Positions 60,118-64,000 of a stretch of 64,000 nucleotides of DNA are shown here, one piece after another. The position numbers were made by a program, and so were the translations under genes. Positions within the stretch are counted from its first letter, which is position 1, and each line of letters opens with the position of its first letter. The notes beneath the pieces were generated by a model. That model had not been told where the DNA came from, ran no database searches, and saw only the letters and a program-made list of their open reading frames with translations. This stretch comes from Bog-473 sp963807775 (lineage in GTDB: Bacteria > Actinomycetota > Acidimicrobiia > Acidimicrobiales > RAAP-2): NCBI GenBank assembly GCA_963807775.1, contig CAWECY010000004.1:124001-188000 (forward strand), written 5' to 3'.

Positions 60118-61292
60118 TGGCCGAGCGCTGCGCAGTCATTGGGGTGGGCCAGACGGTGGCCAAGTCGAAGCGGGAGGACGTGTCGATCGCCGGCCTCGTG
60201 CGCGAGGCGGCCCTGGCCGCCCTGGAGGACGCCGGCCTGGGCTTCGCCGACATCGACGCCGTTGTCGTCGGCAAGGCTCCCGACATGTTCGAGGGCGTCA
60301 TGATGCCCGAGCTCTACCTGGCGTCGGCCCTCGGCGCGGTGGGCAAGCCGATGTTCCGCGTGCACACCGCCGGCTCGGTCGGCGGGTCGACCGCCATTGT
60401 GGCCTCGCACCTGGTGACGTCGGGCGTGCACCAGCGCGTGCTGACGGTGGCCTTCGAGAAGCAGAGCGACAGCGACGCCATGTGGGCGCTGTCGGTGCCG
60501 CAGCCGTTCTCGGCCCCGCTGCTGGCCGGCGCCGGCGGCTACTTCGCGCCCATCATCCGCGCCTACATGTACCGCTCGGGCGCGCCGAGCCACATCGGCA
60601 TGATGGTGGCCGTGAAGGATCGGCTGCACGCGCTGAAGAACCCGTACGCGCACCTGCACCTGCCCGACATCTCCCTGGAGAAGGTGGAGGAGTCGATCAT
60701 GCTGTGGGACCCGCTCCACTACCTGGAGTCGTGCCCGTCGTCGGACGGCGCCGCTGCCATGGTCATCGGGTCGGAGAAGGCGGCGGACGCCTCGACGGCG
60801 GCGACGGGCCGGCCGCCGGCTTGGGTCCACGGCATGGCCATGCGCTCGGAGCCGACGATGTTCGCCGGTCGGGACCAGGTCAACCCGCAGGCGGGCAAGG
60901 ACTGCGCCGCCGACGTCTACCGCCAGGCCGGCATCACCAACCCGCGCGCCGACTTCGACATGGCCGAGGTCTACGTGCCCTTCAGTTGGTACGAGCCGAT
61001 GTGGCTCGAGAACCTCGGTTTTTGTGACGAGGGCGACGGCTGGAAGCTGACCGAGGCCGGGGCCACGTCCATGATCGAGGACGGGGACATCCCGTGGAAC
61101 TGCTCGGGTGGCGTGCTCTCGTCCAACCCGATCGGCGCTTCAGGCATGCTGCGCTTCCTCGAAACTGCGCTCCAGGTGCGGGGCATGGCCGGCGAGCACC
61201 AGGTGGCCGACGCCCGCCGCGCCCTCGGCCAGGCCTACGGTGGGGGTTCGCAGTTCTTCGCCATGTGGGTGGTCGCCGCCGACAAGCCCTGA
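60117..61292 (+). CDS. Lipid-transfer (Ltp) type thiolase homologue, second subunit
   Basis: 391 residues, related to Ltp3. Opening CAVIGVGQTVAKSKREDVSIAGLVREAA; the nucleophile position reads HTAGSVGGSTAIVASHLV with Ser where thiolases have Cys; the C-terminal part has NCSGGVLSSNPIGASGMLRF. Both catalytic cysteines are therefore missing. ATG 60117 overlaps the preceding stop (TGATG). With the previous gene it probably forms a heteromer, as the adjacent ltp3-ltp4 genes are thought to do in mycobacteria. Confidence 0.86.
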   Translation: MAERCAVIGVGQTVAKSKREDVSIAGLVREAALAALEDAGLGFADIDAVVVGKAPDMFEGVMMPELYLASALGAVGKPMFRVHTAGSVGGSTAIVASHLVTSGVHQRVLTVAFEKQSDSDAMWALSVPQPFSAPLLAGAGGYFAPIIRAYMYRSGAPSHIGMMVAVKDRLHALKNPYAHLHLPDISLEKVEESIMLWDPLHYLESCPSSDGAAAMVIGSEKAADASTAATGRPPAWVHGMAMRSEPTMFAGRDQVNPQAGKDCAADVYRQAGITNPRADFDMAEVYVPFSWYEPMWLENLGFCDEGDGWKLTEAGATSMIEDGDIPWNCSGGVLSSNPIGASGMLRFLETALQVRGMAGEHQVADARRALGQAYGGGSQFFAMWVVAADKP

Positions 61293-61352
61293 GGCAGGAG
61301 GACGCGGCCGATATGCTCGGCGGTGCCAGCCAGCCCTGACCAGGAGGTTTCC

Positions 61353-61547
61353 GTGAAGGTCGTCGTGGACTTCGACGAGTGTGCCAGCAACGCCGTGTGC
61401 ATGGGCATCCTGCCCGAGGTCTTCGAAGTGCGCGACGACGGCTACCTCTACGTTCTGAACGAGCACCCGCCGGAAGAGTTCCGCGAGCGCCTGCGCGAGG
61501 CGGTCAACGGCTGCCCCACGGGCGCCATCTCCATAGAGGAAGACTGA
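61353..61547 (+). CDS. Small ferredoxin (single-cluster, CxxNxxC type)
   Basis: 64 residues. Cluster ligands are C-x5-C (CASNAVC) and a C-terminal CP (NGCPTGAI). The central position of C-x2-X-x2-C, which decides the fourth ligand, is Asn; in cytochrome P450 partner ferredoxins it is often His, Tyr or Asn. A 3Fe-4S or 4Fe-4S cluster is expected. AGGAGG at five bases before GTG fixes the start. Sits after the ltp operon; ferredoxins in this place feed P450s or oxygenases in steroid side-chain oxidation, though no P450 gene is in the window. Confidence 0.9.
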   Translation: MKVVVDFDECASNAVCMGILPEVFEVRDDGYLYVLNEHPPEEFRERLREAVNGCPTGAISIEED

Positions 61548-61598
61548 CGCCCGGCCACACCTTCTGCGCTCCGCCGGCTGGGTGCGCCGCCACATCGC

Positions 61599-63112
61599 AT
61601 GACTGATCCGACCACGCCGCCCCGGGCGCGCTTCGCCCCCTCGCCGACCGGGTACTTCCACGTCGGCAGCGCACGGGCGGCGTTGTACAACTGGCTCTTC
61701 GTGCGCCAGCACTTCGGGACCTTCGTGCTGCGGATCGAGGACACCGACGAGGTACGCAACCGGCCCGAGTGGACCGACGGCATCATCTCGGCGCTCGACT
61801 GGCTGGGCATGGCGCCGGACGAGGGGCCCTACTTCCAGTCGGAGCAGGACGGGGCGCATCAGGCTGCCATCGAGGCGCTCTGGGAGAGCGGCGCGCTCTA
61901 CGCCTGCGGCTGCACGCGGGAAGAGACGGACGAGCGGATCAAGGCGCGGGCAGCGGCGGGAGATCCGACTCCGGGCTACGACGGGCACTGCCGCGACCTC
62001 GGGCTACCTCGCGGTGAGGGCCGGGCGCTGCGATTCCGTACGCCCGACGAGGGCGTGGTCGAGGTGCACGACCTGGTGCGCGGCGACGTCGAGTTCCCTC
62101 AGCGGGCGCTGGAAGACTTCATCTGCGTCAAGAGCAACGGTAAGCCGCTCTTCGTGCTGGCCAACGCGGTGGACGACCGCACCATGGCCATTTCGCACGT
62201 GATCCGGGGCGAGGATCAGCTACCGACCACGCCGCGCCAGATCATGCTGTGGGACGCGCTCAACGCGGCCGAGCACCGTCCATTGGCCCTGCCGGCCTAC
62301 GCCCACCTGCCCTTGCTGGTGAATGAGCAGGGCAAGAAGCTCTCGAAGCGCCGGGACCCGGTGGCGGTCGAGATGTACCGGGAGAAGGGCTACCTGCCGT
62401 CGGCCTTCCGCAACTACCTGGCCCTGCTCGGCTGGAGCCCGGGCGACGAGGAGATCGTGCCGCTCGAGTACATGGTCGAGCGATTCCGCCTCGAGGACGT
62501 GCAGCGCTCGCCCGCCTTCTTCGACGTGAAGAAAGCGGCTCATATCAACGGCGTCTACATCCGCGAGCTCGCGGTGGAGGAGTTCGTCGGCCGCGGCGCG
62601 CCCGTGGGTCGACCCGGTGCCGGGGGAGTGGGCCCCAGGTGCCTGGCGCGATCCCGACACGGGTGCACCGGCGACGCAGCCTCCGGTGTGGCCGCCAGAG
62701 CGCTTCGACCCGGCCCGCTTCGATGCGCTCGCCGCCGTCACTCAGGAGCGGGTGTCTGTGTTGGGTGAGGTGCCGGAGCTGGTGGACTTCCTGTTCCTGC
62801 AGGATCGGCCCGACGACGAGGACAGCTGGGCCAAGGCGGTAGTGGGTGACGAGTTGGCCCCGCGCGATACTGGCCGACGCGCTGGTGGCCTACGAGGAGT
62901 GCCCGTGGGACGTGGACTCCCTGCACGCGGCGACTGAGGCCATCGCCGATGCGGTGGGGCGCAAGCTGGGCAAGGCCCAGGCACCCATCCGTGTGGCGGT
63001 TATGGGCCGGACCCGTGGGTTGCCACTCTTCGACTCGCTGGTGGTCCTCGGCCGTGACGAGACGCGGCGCCGCGTGGCGGCCGCGCTCGACCGGCTCGCC
63101 AATGCCGGCTGA
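61599..63112 (+). CDS. gltX: Glutamyl-tRNA synthetase (two frameshifts)
   Basis: About 503 codons when repaired. First frame: RFAPSPTGYFHVGSARAALYN (HIGH motif), CGCTREETDERI and KKLSKRRDPVAV (KMSKS motif). One extra base near 62600-62604 changes frame after EEFVGR; the second frame carries DPVPGEWAPGAWRDPDTG to VVGDEL. Another extra base near 62861-62865 moves the end, ILADALVAYEECPWDVDSLH to RVAVMGRTRGLPLFDSLVVLG, into a third frame. Every domain is thus present. The gene is essential, so assembly errors are likelier than decay. It charges tRNA-Glu and, in most actinobacteria, also tRNA-Gln for later amidation; both tRNA genes follow at 63864 and 63975. Confidence 0.9.
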
Positions 63113-63732
63113 TGCTGTTCTGGCCTGTCCGGCTGGCGCTGCGCGTCGCCGCCCTGATCCTGCTGGCGATCGTCCTCTACTTCGCGGTCACGCTCGTCCA
63201 GGTGTGGCTCACGTCTCGGCAGTACGACCCACACCCGGCCGGCGCCATCCTCGTCATGGGGGCAGCCGAGTACAACGGGACGCCGACGAACGACCTCAAA
63301 TCCCGGCTCGACGAGGCGCTCAAGCTCTACCGGCAGGGATACGCCCATCTGATCGTCGTGACCGGCGGCCGCAGGCCGGGGGATGTCTACACCGAATCGG
63401 AGGTGGGCAAGATGTATCTAGTTCGCCAGGGCGTTCCACAGGCGGACATTCTCGAGGCGGGGGGCAACGACAGCTACGAGAACATCACCGACGCGACACC
63501 GGAACTGAAGGCGCAGGGCGTGCACGAGATCTTGGTGACCACCGACCCCTTCCACGAGTACCGCTCCATGGCCATCACGTCGGACCAGGGGTTTGCGCCG
63601 TCACCGACGCCGACGCAGGACTCGCCGATCTCGGGCTGGTCGACCGTGCCCTATTTCTTGAAGGAGACCGTGGCGGTGGGGTTCGGCCGCGTCATCGGCT
63701 ACGACCACCTGGAGTGGCTGCACGACGCGTGA
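63112..63732 (+). CDS. DUF218 (YdcF/ElyC-like) membrane protein
   Basis: 206 residues. One N-terminal membrane helix (~8-32), then the DUF218 Rossmann-like domain: AGAILVMGAAEYNGTPTNDLKSRL, LIVVTGGRRPGDVYTESEV, ILEAGGNDSYENITDA, and HEILVTTDPFHEYRS. Members such as SanA/ElyC act at the envelope, some in lipid II or undecaprenyl metabolism. The ATG overlaps the natural stop of gltX (TGATG). Confidence 0.86.
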   Translation: MLFWPVRLALRVAALILLAIVLYFAVTLVQVWLTSRQYDPHPAGAILVMGAAEYNGTPTNDLKSRLDEALKLYRQGYAHLIVVTGGRRPGDVYTESEVGKMYLVRQGVPQADILEAGGNDSYENITDATPELKAQGVHEILVTTDPFHEYRSMAITSDQGFAPSPTPTQDSPISGWSTVPYFLKETVAVGFGRVIGYDHLEWLHDA

Positions 63733-63863
63733 GCGGTCAGTTCGTCGTCGTGGTGTGAGGGGGGCATGATCTCATCCGCTGAAGGACTGCCTCAGTGCCC
63801 CGTCCCTGGTCAGCCGTGCGGAACGGCCCACGAGGCCCTCGGCTATTCTGTCCATCCACCCAT

Positions 63864-63935
63864 TCGGGGGTGGTGTAATCGGCAACACGGCTGGTTCTGG
63901 TCCAGTTATTGAGGGTTCGAGTCCTTCCCCCCGAG
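63864..63935 (+). tRNA. tRNA-Gln (CUG)
   Basis: 72 bases folding as a standard cloverleaf: acceptor TCGGGGG / CCCCCGA, discriminator G, D-arm with GGTGTAATCGGCAACAC, anticodon stem GCTGG / CCAGT closing loop TTCTGGT with anticodon CTG, and T-arm with GGGTTCGAGTCC. The CCA end is not encoded. Reads CAG codons. Confidence 0.95.
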
Positions 63936-63974
63936 CACCGGCGGCAACCATCCGCGTGATGGAGACCTCCGCTC

Positions 63975-64000
63975 GGCCCCATCGTCTAGAGGCCTAGGAC
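63975..64000 (+). tRNA. tRNA-Glu, 5' part only
   Basis: 26 bases matching the start of bacterial tRNA-Glu: acceptor GGCCCCA, TCGTCTAGAGGCCTAGGAC D-arm. The anticodon lies beyond the window. The 40-base gap after tRNA-Gln suggests a shared transcript. Confidence 0.85.

Overview
The window comes from a high-GC actinobacterium. GTG starts are frequent, coding is dense with many ATGA, GTGA and TGATG stop/start overlaps, and the catabolic genes match those of actinobacterial steroid degraders. The mix of a steroid C/D-ring pathway, DUF1800/DUF1501 genes, PntAA/AB/B and several cyclase genes suits Acidimicrobiia or a relative. That placement is inference; there is no rRNA in the window.

Bases 1 to about 22,700 look like an accessory island with visibly lower GC, looser gene packing and mobile DNA. 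It holds the start of an IS110-family element at the left edge, a complete IS110-family transposase (6466-7476) with a structured leader, and an IS1380-family transposase gene split exactly by a 3.4-kb Recombinase-In-Trio (RIT) element with three tandem tyrosine recombinases and ~100-bp terminal inverted repeats. Between these lie three class III nucleotide cyclase genes (two fused to degenerate alpha/beta hydrolases, one fused to a large ATPase/TPR protein), two methyltransferases, a kinase-like phosphotransferase and several small secreted or membrane proteins.

From ~22.7 kb the sequence is core-like. 22.7-26.1 kb holds a glyoxalase-fold protein, an SDR and an alkylation-repair pair (Ada/AlkA fusion plus Ogt). 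26.3-31.9 kb holds a DUF1800-DUF1501 pair and an FtsX-type permease. 32-43.5 kb is a steroid ring C/D degradation locus: esterase and two acyl-CoA dehydrogenases diverge from thiolase, DUF35 and thiolase-like genes, and ipdC-ipdB-ipdA-echA20 diverge from an SDR. Both divergent promoters contain the same kind of CTGA-N7-TCAG palindrome. 43.7-46.6 kb encodes the three-subunit proton-translocating transhydrogenase, followed by PutA, a GH18-like protein, two membrane proteins, an aldo/keto reductase, an SRPBCC protein and an AarF-type kinase. At 58-61.5 kb two OB-fold/Zn-ribbon proteins, two lipid-transfer-type thiolase homologues and a ferredoxin follow a site resembling the mycobacterial KstR operator. 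The window ends with gltX, a DUF218 protein, tRNA-Gln and the start of tRNA-Glu.

Five otherwise intact genes carry six single-base frameshifts, all reading as +1 insertions, including two in the essential gltX. This pattern suggests insertion errors in the assembly more than true gene decay.
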